A stretch of 64,000 nucleotides of DNA from Rubricella aquisinus (GCF_014199445.1 NZ_JACIJS010000009.1:42040-106039); one strand, 5' to 3'; positions 17,190 to 27,709 are shown, counted from the stretch's first letter. The notes: generated by a model from the letters alone, not told the origin. Made by a program: numbers and translations.

Positions 17190-19355
17190 ATGACCCAGCC
17201 GGCAGCGCTGACCAACAGGGACGATATCGCGGCAATTCTGGCGGGGCGGCATGGTGATCCTTTCTCGGTGCTGGGGGTGCATGACGGGATCGTGCGTGCC
17301 TTTGTTCCCGGTGCCGAAGAAGTCAGCGTCGAAACCCCGGATGGCAAACCGCTGGGCAAACTGACCTGCCGCGACAGTCAGGGCTTTTTCGATGGAGAAG
17401 CGGCCAAAATCGGCCCGGTGCGCCTGCGCGCGCGCGGCCATGGCGCGGAGTGGTCCTATCTTGATCCTTATAGTTTCGGCCCGGTTCTGGGGGAGTTGGA
17501 TGACTACCTGATCGGGGAGGGGTCGCATCTGCGCCTGTTTGACAAGATGGGCGCGCATGTCACCACGCATCAGGGTGTGGAGGGCGTCAGCTTTGCCGTT
17601 TGGGCCCCCAACGCGCAGCGCGTCAGCGTCGTGGGGGAGTTCAACCATTGGGATGGTCGCCGCCACGCGATGCGCAAGCGGCTCGGCAATGGTATCTGGG
17701 AGATATTCATCCCCGGCGTGCCCGATGGCACCGCCTATAAATACGAGATCGTCGCCAATGATGGCCGCCTGATGCCGCTCAAGGCGGACCCGTTTGCCTT
17801 TGCCAGTGAGATGCGCCCGAAAACCGCCTCCCGCGTGCATCGCAAAGGCGGGCATGAGTGGCAGGATCAGGGCCATATGGAGCATTGGGCGGGCGTCGAT
17901 AAACGCCGCGTGCCCGTGTCGATCTATGAGGTTCACGCCGGGTCATGGCAGCGCGCCGATGATGGCGGTTTTCTGACGTGGGACGAGATGGCGGATCGCC
18001 TGATCCCCTACGCGGTGGATATGGGCTTTACCCATATCGAATTTCTGCCTGTGTCCGAGCATCCCTATGATCCAAGCTGGGGCTATCAAACCACCGGGCT
18101 TTACGCACCCTCCGCCCGGTTTGGCGATGTGGACGGCATGGCCCGGTTTGTTGAGGGCGCACACGCGGCCGGGCTTGGCGTGATCTTGGATTGGGTGCCC
18201 GCCCATTTCCCAACCGACGCGCATGGTCTGGGCCAATTTGACGGCACGCATCTTTATGAACACGCGGACCCAAAGGAGGGGTATCACCCCGACTGGAACA
18301 CGCTCATCTACAATTTCGGGCGGCGCGAGGTGGAGAATTACCTCGTCAACAACGCGCTGTTTTGGGCGGAGCGGTATCATGTGGACGGCCTGCGCGTGGA
18401 TGCCGTGGCCTCCATGCTCTACCGCGATTACAGCCGGAAAGAGGGCGAATGGATCCCCAATGATGAAGGCGGGCGCGAGAACAAGGAGGCGATCGCCTTC
18501 CTGCGCCGCATGAACACCGAAGTGTACGCCCACCACCCGCATATGATGAACATCGCGGAGGAAAGCACGGCCTTTCCCGGCGTGTCTGCCCCGGTCGATC
18601 AGGGCGGGCTTGGCTTTGGGTTCAAGTGGAACATGGGCTTCATGCATGACACGCTGAGCTATCTGCAAAAGGAGCCGATATACCGCAAGCATCACCATGG
18701 GGAGATCACTTTCGGCCTTGTCTATGCGTTCTCGGAGAATTTCGTGCTGCCGATCAGCCATGACGAGGTGGTGCATGGCAAAGGCTCGATGCTGACCAAG
18801 ATGTCAGGCGCCGATGACTGGCAGAAATTCGCGACCCTGCGGGCCTATTATGGCTTCATGTGGGGGTATCCCGGCAAGAAGCTGTTGTTTATGGGGCAGG
18901 AATTTGCCCAGCGCGGCGAATGGGCAGAGGCCCGCGCGCTCGACTGGTGGCATCTGGATGATCCGATGCACAAGGGCGTGCAATCCACCGTGCGTGATCT
19001 GAACCGGGTTTACCGCGATTATCCCGCGCTCCATGGTCGAGATAATGAAAGCGACGGTTTTGTGTGGTGCGTGGCGGATGACGCGGAAAATTCGGTCTTT
19101 GCCTGGGTCCGGCGTGCACCGGGGGGCGAGCCTGTTCTGGTCGTCACCAATTTCACGCCCGTGCCCCGCGAAGGCTATGACATTCCGCTTCCCGATGATT
19201 TGACCGGCACATGGTCGGAGATCGTGAACACGGATGCCGCGGATTATGGCGGCTCCGGCATGGGGAACGCGGGCAAGGTAGAGGCCAAGGGCAACCGCCT
19301 TACGCTGACCCTGCCGCCGCTATCCACACTCATTTTGGCGCATGATCCGGGGTAA
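17190..19355 (+). CDS. glgB: 1,4-alpha-glucan branching enzyme
   Basis: A 721-residue GH13 enzyme that forms alpha-1,6 branches in glycogen. It has an N-terminal carbohydrate-binding domain (GRHGDPFSVLGVH), a second CBM48 (VSFAVWAPNAQRVSVVGEFN), and the catalytic barrel with nucleophile Asp in VDGLRVDAVASML near residue 400 and acid Glu in IAEESTAFPG near 457. HDEVVHGKGSM carries the transition-state residues. GGGAGACAGG precedes the ATG. The 103-bp gap after glgP contains a GCGGGGC/GCCCCGC hairpin near 17155-17175 without a T run. Confidence 0.97.
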   Translation: MTQPAALTNRDDIAAILAGRHGDPFSVLGVHDGIVRAFVPGAEEVSVETPDGKPLGKLTCRDSQGFFDGEAAKIGPVRLRARGHGAEWSYLDPYSFGPVLGELDDYLIGEGSHLRLFDKMGAHVTTHQGVEGVSFAVWAPNAQRVSVVGEFNHWDGRRHAMRKRLGNGIWEIFIPGVPDGTAYKYEIVANDGRLMPLKADPFAFASEMRPKTASRVHRKGGHEWQDQGHMEHWAGVDKRRVPVSIYEVHAGSWQRADDGGFLTWDEMADRLIPYAVDMGFTHIEFLPVSEHPYDPSWGYQTTGLYAPSARFGDVDGMARFVEGAHAAGLGVILDWVPAHFPTDAHGLGQFDGTHLYEHADPKEGYHPDWNTLIYNFGRREVENYLVNNALFWAERYHVDGLRVDAVASMLYRDYSRKEGEWIPNDEGGRENKEAIAFLRRMNTEVYAHHPHMMNIAEESTAFPGVSAPVDQGGLGFGFKWNMGFMHDTLSYLQKEPIYRKHHHGEITFGLVYAFSENFVLPISHDEVVHGKGSMLTKMSGADDWQKFATLRAYYGFMWGYPGKKLLFMGQEFAQRGEWAEARALDWWHLDDPMHKGVQSTVRDLNRVYRDYPALHGRDNESDGFVWCVADDAENSVFAWVRRAPGGEPVLVVTNFTPVPREGYDIPLPDDLTGTWSEIVNTDAADYGGSGMGNAGKVEAKGNRLTLTLPPLSTLILAHDPG

Positions 19356-19389
19356 ACCCGGACGGGACGCATAACAGGGAGAAACAAGA

Positions 19390-20646
19390 ATGGAACACAG
19401 AAATGCACCGCTTGCCCGTGACGCGATGGCCTATGTCCTCGCTGGGGGCCGGGGAAGCCGCCTCAAGGAATTGACGGATGTGCGCGCGAAACCCGCCGTC
19501 TATTTCGGGGGCAAGGCGCGGATCATCGATTTCGCGCTGTCCAACGCGGTCAATTCCGGCATCCGCAAGATCGGTGTTGCGACCCAGTATAAGGCGCACA
19601 GCCTGATCCGGCACCTCACGCGGGGCTGGACCTTCCTGCGGTCTGAACGGAACGAGAGCTTTGACATTCTGCCCGCGTCGCAGCGGACCAGCGACAACTG
19701 GTATGAGGGCACCGCCGACGCGGTGTTCCAGAACATCGACATCATCGAGGACGCCGCCCCGAAATACATGGTGATCCTTGCGGGCGATCACATCTACAAG
19801 ATGGACTATGAGCAGATGTTGCAGGACCACGTCCGGTCCGGCGCGGATGTGACCGTGGGCTGTCTTGAAGTGCCCCGGATGGAGGCCACGGGCTTTGGCG
19901 TCATGGCCGTGGATGAAAGCGACGCGATCACCGATTTCGTGGAGAAGCCCGCTGATCCGCCGGGCATTCCAGCGCAACCCGATTTGGCGCTGGCGTCCAT
20001 GGGCATCTACGTTTTTGAGACGAAGTATCTTATCGAGTTGCTGAAAGAGGACGCGGACGATCCGAACTCCAAGCATGATTTCGGTGGCGATATCATCCCC
20101 AAGATTGTGGCCAAAGGGCGCGCACAGGCGCACCGCTTCCCCCGTTCCTGCGTGCGCTCCCCGTCCGAGCATGGCTCCTATTGGCGCGATGTGGGCACCG
20201 TGGATGCCTATTGGCAGGCGAATATCGACCTGACCCACACGGTGCCGGAGCTGGACCTTTACGACACGGAATGGCCGATCTGGACCTATGCGGAAGTGAA
20301 GCCACCCGCGAAATTCGTGCATAACGAAGAGGGGCGCCGTGGCTATGCGGTGACCTCGCTCGTTGCCGGGGATTGCATCATCTCTGGGACGGAGATGTCG
20401 AATTCGCTTTGCTTTACCGGGGTGCGCACGAATTCCTATTCCTACCTCGATCAGGCGGTGATCCTGCCCGGGTGCGTCGTCAACCGGCGGGCGCGATTGA
20501 CCAAGGTTGTTCTGGATCGTGGCGTCATCATCCCGGAGGGGCTGGTGGTCGGCGAAGACCCGGAGTTGGACGCCAAACGGTTCCGCCGCACGGAAAATGG
20601 CGTCTGTCTCATCACGCAAAACATGATCAACAAGCTGGACCAGTAA
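19390..20646 (+). CDS. glgC: Glucose-1-phosphate adenylyltransferase
   Basis: A 418-residue ADP-glucose pyrophosphorylase, the committed and usually allosteric step of glycogen synthesis. [17 protein letters not shown] near residues 16-30 is the nucleotide-binding motif. [17 protein letters not shown] is the catalytic Asp region, [10 protein letters not shown] contains the sugar-phosphate-binding Lys, and a left-handed beta-helix domain closes the chain. Its TAA stop directly abuts the ATG of glgA, so translation is likely coupled. Confidence 0.97.
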   Translation: MEHRNAPLARDAMAYVLAGGRGSRLKELTDVRAKPAVYFGGKARIIDFALSNAVNSGIRKIGVATQYKAHSLIRHLTRGWTFLRSERNESFDILPASQRTSDNWYEGTADAVFQNIDIIEDAAPKYMVILAGDHIYKMDYEQMLQDHVRSGADVTVGCLEVPRMEATGFGVMAVDESDAITDFVEKPADPPGIPAQPDLALASMGIYVFETKYLIELLKEDADDPNSKHDFGGDIIPKIVAKGRAQAHRFPRSCVRSPSEHGSYWRDVGTVDAYWQANIDLTHTVPELDLYDTEWPIWTYAEVKPPAKFVHNEEGRRGYAVTSLVAGDCIISGTEMSNSLCFTGVRTNSYSYLDQAVILPGCVVNRRARLTKVVLDRGVIIPEGLVVGEDPELDAKRFRRTENGVCLITQNMINKLDQ

Positions 20647-22071
20647 ATGAAGCTCCTTTCTGTCTCCTCCGAAGCATTTCCGCTGATCAAGACCGGTGGG
20701 TTGGCTGATGTCGTGGGGGCGCTTCCTGCCGCCCTTGCGCCTGAGGGGATAGAGATGCGCACGCTTCTGCCGGGCTATCCGGCGGTGATGGAGCGGATCA
20801 AGGGGGCCAAGGTCGCCGCGCGCGTCAGCGCGCTCGGGGTTGAGGCGCGGGTGCTTGCGGTCACGGAAGGCGGGCTTGACCTCTTTGTGCTGGATGCGCC
20901 CGCCCTCTATGACAGGCCGGGCGGGCCATACACGGATGCCACCGGGACAGACTGGCCCGACAATTGGCACCGCTTTGCAGCGCTCAGTTTCGTGGCGGGC
21001 GAGATCGCAAAAGGCTTGGTGCCCGGTTTCGTGCCCGATCTTGTCCATGCGCATGACTGGCAGGCGGGGCTGGTCCCTGCCTATCTGCGGTTCGGCGGCG
21101 CACACCAGCCCAGCGTGATGACAATCCATAACATCGCGTTTCAGGGGCAATTCCGTGCAGATATCTTCAGCCAGCTTGGCCTGCCGGATGCCGCGCATGG
21201 GATCGACGGGATCGAGTATTATGGCGATGTGGGGTTCCTCAAGGGCGGGATGCAGCTTGCCGATGCGATCACCACCGTCAGCCCGACCTATGCGCAGGAA
21301 ATCCTGCATCCGGAGTTCGGCATGGGGTTGGAAGGGGTCGTCGCGGCGAAACGGGACCGGGTGATCGGCATCGTCAACGGGATCGACACCACCGAATGGA
21401 ACCCGGCTCAGGATCCGCATTTGCCCGCGAAATACGGTCCCCGCCGCCTGCCGAAACGCAGCGCGAACCGCGCGGCGGTGCAGGACGCATTCGGATTGGA
21501 TGACGGGCCGGAGCCGATCCTGTGCGTGATCTCTCGCCTGACATGGCAAAAGGGCATGGATGTGCTGGCCGACAGCCTTGACGATCTGGTGCGCGCGGGG
21601 GCGAAACTTGCGCTCCTAGGCTCCGGGGATCGCGGGCTGGAGGGCGCGCTCCACGCGGGTGCAGCCCGCCATCCGGGCAAGATCGGGGTCAAGATCGGCT
21701 ATAGCGAGCCGATGAGCCATCTGTTGCAGGGCGGGGCGGACGCAATCCTGATCCCCAGCCGGTTCGAGCCGTGTGGCCTGACCCAGCTTTACGGATTGCG
21801 CTATGGCTGTGTGCCGGTCGTCGCCCGCACCGGCGGGCTGAATGACACGGTGGTTGATGCGAATATGGCCGGGGTGCGCGCGGGCGTGGCCACGGGCGTG
21901 CAATTCACCGGCGTGACCCGCACCGCGCTGATCGGAGCGGTGGAGCGGACGGTGGCCCTTCATGCCCAGCCCGACATCTGGCAGCGGATACAGGTCAACG
22001 GGATGCGCGCCGATGTGGGGTGGGAGCAGTCAGCGCGCGAATACGCCGCCCTCTACCGGAGCCTCATGTGA
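20647..22071 (+). CDS. glgA: Glycogen synthase
   Basis: A 474-residue GT5 enzyme that transfers glucose from ADP-glucose to the growing glucan. The N-terminal [13 protein letters not shown] is the ADP-glucose loop. [14 protein letters not shown] and the C-terminal [17 protein letters not shown] are family signatures. The start immediately follows the glgC stop, and the stop is embedded in ATGTGA at the start of glgX. Confidence 0.97.
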   Translation: MKLLSVSSEAFPLIKTGGLADVVGALPAALAPEGIEMRTLLPGYPAVMERIKGAKVAARVSALGVEARVLAVTEGGLDLFVLDAPALYDRPGGPYTDATGTDWPDNWHRFAALSFVAGEIAKGLVPGFVPDLVHAHDWQAGLVPAYLRFGGAHQPSVMTIHNIAFQGQFRADIFSQLGLPDAAHGIDGIEYYGDVGFLKGGMQLADAITTVSPTYAQEILHPEFGMGLEGVVAAKRDRVIGIVNGIDTTEWNPAQDPHLPAKYGPRRLPKRSANRAAVQDAFGLDDGPEPILCVISRLTWQKGMDVLADSLDDLVRAGAKLALLGSGDRGLEGALHAGAARHPGKIGVKIGYSEPMSHLLQGGADAILIPSRFEPCGLTQLYGLRYGCVPVVARTGGLNDTVVDANMAGVRAGVATGVQFTGVTRTALIGAVERTVALHAQPDIWQRIQVNGMRADVGWEQSAREYAALYRSLM

Positions 22072-23897
22072 GCATGAAAGCAGGTGTTGACGTGACCCCG
22101 CAGGGCGCGCGGTTCTGCGTGCACGCACCCCGCGCGCGGGCGGTGTCGCTCTGTCTGTTGGAGGCAGGGCAGGAGGTGCGGCACCCGATGACGCAACAGG
22201 GTGCGCATTGGACGATAGACCTGCCCGGTCTCGGCGATGGCGCGCGCTATGCCTACCGGGCGGAGGGCGCGCACGCGCCGGAGCAGGGCTTGTGGTTCGA
22301 TCCCGCAAAGCGCCTGATCGACCCAGCCGTGACCGAAATTGACCGGGCTTACAGATACGATCCGGCTCTTGGTGAATATGGGGCGGAGACGGGGGATTTG
22401 ATGCCATGGGGCCTGTTGCGCGCGCCCCTGAGCGGGCAGCCCCCCGCGCCTTTGTTCCAGCCGGGTGGGCTGATTTATGAGTTGAACGTGCGCGGTTTCA
22501 CCATGCGCCACCCCGATGTGCCGGAGGCTGAGCGCGGCACCGTCGCGGCCCTTGCCCATCCGAGTGTGATTGCGCATCTGACGGCGCTGGGCGTTGATGC
22601 GGTGGAGTTGATGCCGATCACGGCGTGGATCGACGAGCGGCATTTGCCGCCCCTCGGCCTGACGAATGCGTGGGGCTATAACCCGGTGACGTTCCGCGCA
22701 CTTGATCCGCGCCTCTGCCCCGGTGGGGTGGCGGAATTACAGGCGACGGTCGCGGCGCTGCGCGCGGCGGGGATCGGCGTGATCCTTGATCTGGTGTTCA
22801 ACCACACCGGGGAGAGTGACACCGGCGGGCCAACCCTGAGCTATCGCGGGCTGGACCCTGACGTGTACCGCACAGGGCCGCATGGGCTGGTGAATGACAC
22901 GGGCTGCGGCAACACGGTTGATTGCGCGCGGGATGCGGTGCGGGCCGATATCCTTGAGACATTGCGCCATTTCGCGCGCTGCGGGGTGGATGGCTTCCGG
23001 TTTGATCTGGCCCCGATCATGGGGCGGAATGCGGACGGGTTCTCTGCGCAGGCGGTGCTGTTTCAGGAGATGGCAGCCTGTCCCGTGATCTCCTCCCGCG
23101 TGTTGATTGCGGAGCCGTGGGATATCGGGCCGGGGGGCTATCAGCTTGGGAAATTCCCGGATCGCTGGCTGGAATGGAACGATGCCGCGCGCGATGACAT
23201 GCGCCGGTTCTGGCGGGGCGATGTGGGGGCTGGGGTGCTGGCCACGCGGCTTGCGGGTAGCAGCGATGTGTTTGACGGTGCTGCGACGCGCAGCGTCAAT
23301 TTCATTGCCGCCCATGACGGCTTTACTCTGTGGGACATGGTTGCCCATACCCACAAGCACAACCATGCCAATGGCGAGGACAATCGCGACGGCCATAACG
23401 AGAATATCTCTTGGAACAACGGGGTTGAGGGCGCGAGTGATGACCCGCGTGTGACAGCGGCACGACGGCAGGACGTGAAGGCGTTGCTTGGCACGTTATT
23501 CGCCAGCCGCGGCACGATCATGCTGACCGCAGGCGACGAGTTTGGCCGCAGCCAGCAGGGCAACAACAATGCCTATGCGCAGGATAATGAGATCACATGG
23601 CTGGATTGGGCAGGCCGTGATCTGGAGATTGAGGCCCACGCGCAGGCACTCGGCCAGATGCGGCGTGCGCATCCCGATCTGCGCGATCTGGCGTTCCTCA
23701 CAGATGAAACCGTGACATGGCATCGCCCCGATGGCGGGCAGATGCGACCCGAGGATTGGGCCAGGCGGGCGTTTGCCAAGGTGCTGCCGACGATCGCGAT
23801 CCTCGTGAACGGCACGGACGCGCCGGTGCATTTCACGCGGGAGGACCAGATGGTGCCGGCGCGGAGTGTGATCATGATCGAAGGACAGGCCGGGTGA
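22068..23897 (+). CDS. glgX: Glycogen debranching protein
   Basis: A 609-residue GH13 isoamylase-type enzyme that removes alpha-1,6 branches left by GlgP. An N-terminal CBM48 ([19 protein letters not shown]) precedes the barrel. Key pieces are [12 protein letters not shown], the nucleophile region [12 protein letters not shown] near residue 308, [14 protein letters not shown] and [14 protein letters not shown]. The GTG at 22068 overlaps the glgA stop (ATGTGA) and has GGAG six bases upstream; the ATG at 22074 is the alternative. It is slightly shorter than the roughly 650-700 residues of many GlgX proteins but has all catalytic blocks. Confidence 0.94.
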   Translation: MSMKAGVDVTPQGARFCVHAPRARAVSLCLLEAGQEVRHPMTQQGAHWTIDLPGLGDGARYAYRAEGAHAPEQGLWFDPAKRLIDPAVTEIDRAYRYDPALGEYGAETGDLMPWGLLRAPLSGQPPAPLFQPGGLIYELNVRGFTMRHPDVPEAERGTVAALAHPSVIAHLTALGVDAVELMPITAWIDERHLPPLGLTNAWGYNPVTFRALDPRLCPGGVAELQATVAALRAAGIGVILDLVFNHTGESDTGGPTLSYRGLDPDVYRTGPHGLVNDTGCGNTVDCARDAVRADILETLRHFARCGVDGFRFDLAPIMGRNADGFSAQAVLFQEMAACPVISSRVLIAEPWDIGPGGYQLGKFPDRWLEWNDAARDDMRRFWRGDVGAGVLATRLAGSSDVFDGAATRSVNFIAAHDGFTLWDMVAHTHKHNHANGEDNRDGHNENISWNNGVEGASDDPRVTAARRQDVKALLGTLFASRGTIMLTAGDEFGRSQQGNNNAYAQDNEITWLDWAGRDLEIEAHAQALGQMRRAHPDLRDLAFLTDETVTWHRPDGGQMRPEDWARRAFAKVLPTIAILVNGTDAPVHFTREDQMVPARSVIMIEGQAG

Positions 23898-23938
23898 TTG
23901 TTCGGACCGGCTCACCCATCAAGTAAGAAGGCAAAAAG

Positions 23939-25504
23939 ATGCTGACATCAGACCCGGATTGGTGGCGCGGGGCCGTCATCTATCAAATCTATCCCCGCAG
24001 TTTTCAGGACACGACCGGCTCCGGCTCGGGCGATCTGAAGGGGATCACGCGGCGGCTTGATCATGTGGCGTCGCTTAATGCGGATGCGATCTGGATCAGC
24101 CCGTTCTTTACCTCGCCCATGGCGGATATGGGCTATGATATTTCCGATTACCGGGATGTCGATCCGATGTTCGGCACGCTGGCGGATTTTGACGACCTCA
24201 TTGCTCGCGCGCATGAATTGGGCCTGCGGGTGATGATTGATCAGGTGCTGTCACACACATCCGATCAGCACGCATGGTTCAAGGAAAGCCGCAAAAGCCG
24301 CGATAATCCGAAAGCCGATTGGTATGTCTGGGCGGATGCAAAACCCGATGGCACCGCACCGACGAATTGGCTGTCTGTCTTTGGCGGGCCAAGCTGGGAA
24401 TGGGATAGCGTGCGGCGGCAATACTACCTGCACAATTTCCTGACCTCCCAGCCGGACCTCAATTATCATAACCCCGATGTGCAGGATGCGATCCTTGATA
24501 CCGTGCGGTTCTGGTGTGAGCGGGGGGTGGATGGGTTCCGGGTGGATGCCTGCAACTACCATTTCCATGACACCGAATTGCGAGACAACCCGGTTGCGCA
24601 GCGCAGCGCTGGCTCCAGCTTTATCGAGGCATCGAACCCCTACAGTTTCCAGCAGCATGACTATGACAAATCGCGCCCGGAAAACGTCGCGTTTCTGGAG
24701 CGGTTGCGCGCGGTGCTGGATGAATTTCCCGATCGTGCCAGCGTGGGGGAGATCGGGGATGAGGGGCGGTCGGTGCAGACGGTCGCGACCTACACGTCGG
24801 GCAAGCGGCTGCACATGGCCTACACGTTTGACCTCCTTGGCGATGAATTCAGCGCGGATCATATCCGCACGGTTGTCGAACGGTTCGAGCGGGAGGTGGC
24901 GCGCGGCTGGGTCACCTATTCCTTCTCCAACCATGATGTGACGCGGCATGTGACGCGGTTCGCGCGGGAGGGGGAGGACATAGATACGCTTGCGCGGTTC
25001 TGCCTGACGCTGTTGGCCTGTTTGCGCGGGTCGATCTGCCTTTATCAGGGGGAGGAGTTGGCGCTGCCCGAGGCGGAGGTCGCGTTTGAGGATCTGAACG
25101 ATCCTTACGGCATCCGGTTCTGGCCGGGCTTCAAGGGCCGCGATGGCTGCCGCACGCCGATGGTATGGGAGGCGTCAGCGCCGATGGGCGGGTTTTCCAC
25201 CGCGCCGAAAACATGGCTGCCGGTCTATGGCCCGCATCTGGAGCGGGCGGTGGATGCGCAGGGCGACGGCTCGATCCTTGCGCATTACCGGGAGGTGCTG
25301 GCCCTGCGCCGGGCGACGCCCGCGCTGGTGAAAGGGGATATCCGGTTTTTGGATGCAGACGGGGACGTGCTGATTTTCGAGCGCAGCCATGAAGGGCAGG
25401 TCGTCACCTGTGCCTTCAATTTCGGCGCGGCTGCCGTTGAGGTGGATGTGGCGGGCGACCGGGTGCTGCTTCCGCCGCGTGGGGTTGAGTTGCGCGGTCT
25501 CTAA
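23939..25504 (+). CDS. GH13 alpha-glucosidase
   Basis: A 521-residue member of the oligo-1,6-glucosidase/alpha-glucosidase branch of GH13. The start DWWRGAVIYQIYPRSFQDT, the DQVLSHTSDQHAWF block, nucleophile Asp in GVDGFRVDACNYHFHD near residue 198 and SFSNHDVTRH near 330 are typical. It would split maltodextrins released by the glycogen enzymes to glucose in the cytosol. Many related operons have pgm at this position; here none is seen. AGAAGGCAAAAAG precedes the ATG, and a tail-type repeat begins directly after its stop codon. Confidence 0.9.
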   Translation: MLTSDPDWWRGAVIYQIYPRSFQDTTGSGSGDLKGITRRLDHVASLNADAIWISPFFTSPMADMGYDISDYRDVDPMFGTLADFDDLIARAHELGLRVMIDQVLSHTSDQHAWFKESRKSRDNPKADWYVWADAKPDGTAPTNWLSVFGGPSWEWDSVRRQYYLHNFLTSQPDLNYHNPDVQDAILDTVRFWCERGVDGFRVDACNYHFHDTELRDNPVAQRSAGSSFIEASNPYSFQQHDYDKSRPENVAFLERLRAVLDEFPDRASVGEIGDEGRSVQTVATYTSGKRLHMAYTFDLLGDEFSADHIRTVVERFEREVARGWVTYSFSNHDVTRHVTRFAREGEDIDTLARFCLTLLACLRGSICLYQGEELALPEAEVAFEDLNDPYGIRFWPGFKGRDGCRTPMVWEASAPMGGFSTAPKTWLPVYGPHLERAVDAQGDGSILAHYREVLALRRATPALVKGDIRFLDADGDVLIFERSHEGQVVTCAFNFGAAAVEVDVAGDRVLLPPRGVELRGL

Positions 25505-25538
25505 GCCTCCGGCGGGAGGTATTTAGGGAAAAAAGAAA
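25505..25538 (+). repeat. GCCTCCGGCGGG tail repeat, copy c (variant)
   Basis: It starts immediately after the TAA of the alpha-glucosidase gene. This is the GGGAGGTATTTAGGGAAAAAAG variant, shared with copy e at 49805. A hairpin-plus-A/T layout could allow a role in 3'-end formation, which is inference. Confidence 0.85.
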
Positions 25539-25550
25539 ACAGGGGGCCTG

Positions 25551-25760
25551 TCAGTAATGGGGCGGGCGTTCATCCGCGAAATAGGCGCCACCATCCTTGG
25601 TCGCGTCGGCCTCTGCCGCGCGGCGGCGCAGGGCCTGCACGCGGCGTTCAAGGAGGGCGATACGCTCGGCCTGATCGGCCACGATGGCACTCAGATCATC
25701 GGTCAGTTTGGCCTGATGGGCGAGGGCCTCTTCCAAGCGCGTGATGCGGTCGTCGGTCAT
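25551..25760 (-). CDS. slyX: SlyX family protein
   Basis: A 69-residue protein, heptad-rich and predicted coiled coil (RITRLEEALAHQAKLTDDLSAIVADQAERIALLERRV) with the invariant C-terminal RPPHY of SlyX. The function of SlyX is not established. Its ATG overlaps the stop of the upstream dehydrogenase gene (ATGA), placing it last in a minus-strand unit with the dehydrogenase and CsaA genes. Confidence 0.88.
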   Translation of the reverse strand: MTDDRITRLEEALAHQAKLTDDLSAIVADQAERIALLERRVQALRRRAAEADATKDGGAYFADERPPHY

Positions 25761-26707
25761 GGCATTTCCGGGGTTGGGTTCGGCACGGGGCGGCCCGCGA
25801 AGAACGCGTCGAGATTGTCGAGCGCCATATTCCCCATCGCCTCCCGCACGAGCAGGGACGCGCTGCCGAGATGCGGCAGGAGCACGGCATTTTCCAGCGC
25901 CATCAGACGGGCGGGGACATGCGGCTCCTGATCATAGACATCAAGGCCTGCGGCGAAGATGCGGCGCTGTTCGAGTGCGTCAATCAGCGCCGCCTCATCC
26001 ACCACGTCGCCGCGCGCGGTGTTGATCAGGATGCCAGTGGGTTTCATCGCCGCGAGGGCCTTTGCGTCAATCAGGTGGCGATTGCCGCCGGGCGCATGGA
26101 TGGCGACGACGTCCGCCGTGGCGCAGACTTCCTCAATGCTCCCCAATTGTTCCGCCGGGAAATCGGCGGTTTTGGGGGAGCGGTTGTGGAACACGATCCG
26201 CATCCCGAAACCGTAATGCGCCTTGCGCGCCATTGCCTGCCCGATCCGGCCAAAGCCGATAATGCCCAAGGTCCGCCCGGTGACGTCCTCCCCCATGAGT
26301 TGCGTCGGGTGCCAGCCCTGCCAGTTGCCCGCGCGCAGCATCCGCTCCCCTTCGCCCGCGCGGCGCGCAGCCATCAGCATCAGGGTCATGGCGATATCCG
26401 CCGTGGCATCGGTCAACACACCGGGGGTGTTGGTGACCATGACGCCCGCCTGCGCGGCGGCAGCGGCGTCGATATGGTTATAGCCAACACCGAAATTGGC
26501 GATGATTTTGGTCCGTGCGGCGGGAAAGGCGCTGGCGGGGAAAGTGTCCCCCAGTGTGGCCATGATCCCGTCATACTCAGACAAGGCCGCCTCCCGCGCG
26601 GATTGGTCCAGCGGATCGGGGCTGTCATGGAGGGTGACGTCAAACAGGCGCTCGGCGCGTGCGATGATGCTGTCGGGGAAGCGGCGGGCGAGCAGGACTT
26701 TTGCCAT
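25757..26707 (-). CDS. 2-hydroxyacid dehydrogenase (glyoxylate/hydroxypyruvate reductase type)
   Basis: A 316-residue D-isomer-specific 2-hydroxyacid dehydrogenase. NFGVGYNHIDAAAAAQAGV is the first signature, LGIIGFGRIGQAMARKA the NAD(P)-binding loop, ILINTARGDVVDEAALIDAL the third signature and LLPHLGSASL the catalytic His. It reduces glyoxylate or hydroxypyruvate, closest in style to GhrB/GyaR. It starts one base into the csaA-like stop (TGATG), so the two are coupled. Confidence 0.9.
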   Translation of the reverse strand: MAKVLLARRFPDSIIARAERLFDVTLHDSPDPLDQSAREAALSEYDGIMATLGDTFPASAFPAARTKIIANFGVGYNHIDAAAAAQAGVMVTNTPGVLTDATADIAMTLMLMAARRAGEGERMLRAGNWQGWHPTQLMGEDVTGRTLGIIGFGRIGQAMARKAHYGFGMRIVFHNRSPKTADFPAEQLGSIEEVCATADVVAIHAPGGNRHLIDAKALAAMKPTGILINTARGDVVDEAALIDALEQRRIFAAGLDVYDQEPHVPARLMALENAVLLPHLGSASLLVREAMGNMALDNLDAFFAGRPVPNPTPEMP

Positions 26708-27045
26708 CAGAACATCCTCCCGCCGATGGGAATATCCTTGTCCGGGCGCAACAGCACCACCTCCCCCGCCTCATCCGGTGCGCCAAGCACGAGCACTTCG
26801 GACATGAATTTACCGATCTGGCGGGGCGGGAAATTCACCACGCCAAGCACAAGCCGACCGGGCAAATCCTCGGGCGTGTAGTGGCTGGTGATCTGGGCGG
26901 AGGTTTTGCGCTCTCCGATTTCGGGGCCGAAATCGACCCACATCTTGATCGCGGGTTTGCGCGCCTCTGGAAAGGGTTCGGCGCGGATCACACGGCCGAC
27001 GCGGATATCGACCTTCATGAAATCGTCAAAGGTAATCTCGGTCAT
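26707..27045 (-). CDS. tRNA-binding protein, CsaA-like
   Basis: A 112-residue single OB-fold domain of the EMAP/MetRS-C/Trbp111 type (DFMKVDIRVGRVIRAEPFPEARKPAIKM ... TSAQITSHYTPEDLPGRLVLGVVNFPPRQIGKFMSEVL). CsaA of Bacillus binds tRNA and has chaperone activity. The start at 27045 is chosen because the conserved domain begins there; longer frames upstream run through the phasin terminator. First gene of the csaA-dehydrogenase-slyX unit. Confidence 0.88.
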   Translation of the reverse strand: MTEITFDDFMKVDIRVGRVIRAEPFPEARKPAIKMWVDFGPEIGERKTSAQITSHYTPEDLPGRLVLGVVNFPPRQIGKFMSEVLVLGAPDEAGEVVLLRPDKDIPIGGRMF

Positions 27046-27108
27046 CGTATCCTCCCCAAGCCTGTCTGCCCTGTTATGGGCCGGAGGGGCGGGGCCGACA
27101 ATGCAAAA

Positions 27109-27136
27109 TCGCCCGCATCGGGGGACGCGGGCGATC
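27109..27136 (-). terminator. Rho-independent terminator of the phasin gene
   Basis: On the minus strand, ATCGCCCGC and GCGGGCGAT form a perfect 9-bp stem with a ten-base loop, followed by TTTT. It lies about 23 bp past the phasin stop codon and separates it from the csaA unit. Confidence 0.8.
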
Positions 27137-27158
27137 AATCGTCTGGGGAGAGACTTGC

Positions 27159-27620
27159 TTACTTGGCGGCTTTATCCGCCATGTCTTTCAACTCAGCCAT
27201 CGAGTCTTTCATGCGCGCGGCCACGATTTCATAGGCTTCGGTGTTTGCCTTTTTCGCGGTCTCGGTCAGTTCGGACATATGCGCGATCGCTTTCTCGTAA
27301 GCGGCCTGCATCACGGCGCCCTGTGCCTGCGCGGCCTCAGGCGTCATTTTGGAGACGTCAAACTCAGCCAAGGTTTTCTTGGCTTCTTCCATCGCTTCTT
27401 CAAACAGGGAAACCTGCTTTTTGAACATGTCCTGGAAGCCCGCTGCGGCGGCTTTGTTCGCCTCGACAAGCGCGTCCATGTTGGCCTTTTGTGCGGCCAT
27501 CATCGCGTTGGTGTCGACGTTCGGCATGGTCGTGCCAGAAAACATCTTGGTGAAATCATTGGTCTTGAAGAACTCCGCCATGGCTTCGGCGTCGAACGGG
27601 AATTGGTTTTTCGTGAACAT
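27159..27620 (-). CDS. Phasin family protein (PHA granule-associated)
   Basis: A 153-residue, alanine- and lysine-rich, almost fully helical protein (MFTKNQFPFDAEAMAEFF ... ANMDALVEANKAAAAGFQDMF). This matches phasin_2-type proteins that coat polyhydroxyalkanoate granules. The start at 27620 is set by GGAGGA on the minus strand; a frame start at 27662 would extend it through the promoter. The upstream region holds TGCA-rich palindromes overlapping a promoter, as expected for control by a PhaR-like repressor. No PHA synthase gene is in the window. Confidence 0.9.
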   Translation of the reverse strand: MFTKNQFPFDAEAMAEFFKTNDFTKMFSGTTMPNVDTNAMMAAQKANMDALVEANKAAAAGFQDMFKKQVSLFEEAMEEAKKTLAEFDVSKMTPEAAQAQGAVMQAAYEKAIAHMSELTETAKKANTEAYEIVAARMKDSMAELKDMADKAAK

Positions 27621-27650
27621 CGGGGTGTCCTCCATCGGGTTGATGAAACA

Positions 27651-27702
27651 CATATGGTGCACTGCAACATAAAAATCAAGAGGAGATTATGCTGCGGTGC
27701 AC
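27651..27702 (-). promoter_or_regulatory. Phasin promoter with PhaR-like operator candidates
   Basis: On the minus strand, TTGATT (27674-27679) and CATATG (27651-27656) are separated by 17 bp. The spacer contains TGCAGTGCA (27658-27666). A second GTGCAC with adjacent CCGCAGC lies at 27692-27702. Such CTGC/GCA-rich repeats are the type bound by PhaR in Paracoccus and relatives. The identity of the regulator is inferred. Confidence 0.5.
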
Positions 27703-27709
27703 AATACTC

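Noticed and set aside
16670..17359. Minus-strand open frames opposite the glycogen genes (also 19330-21549)
   Set aside because: Antisense shadows of glgP, glgB, glgC and glgA, with composition driven by codon bias of the real genes.
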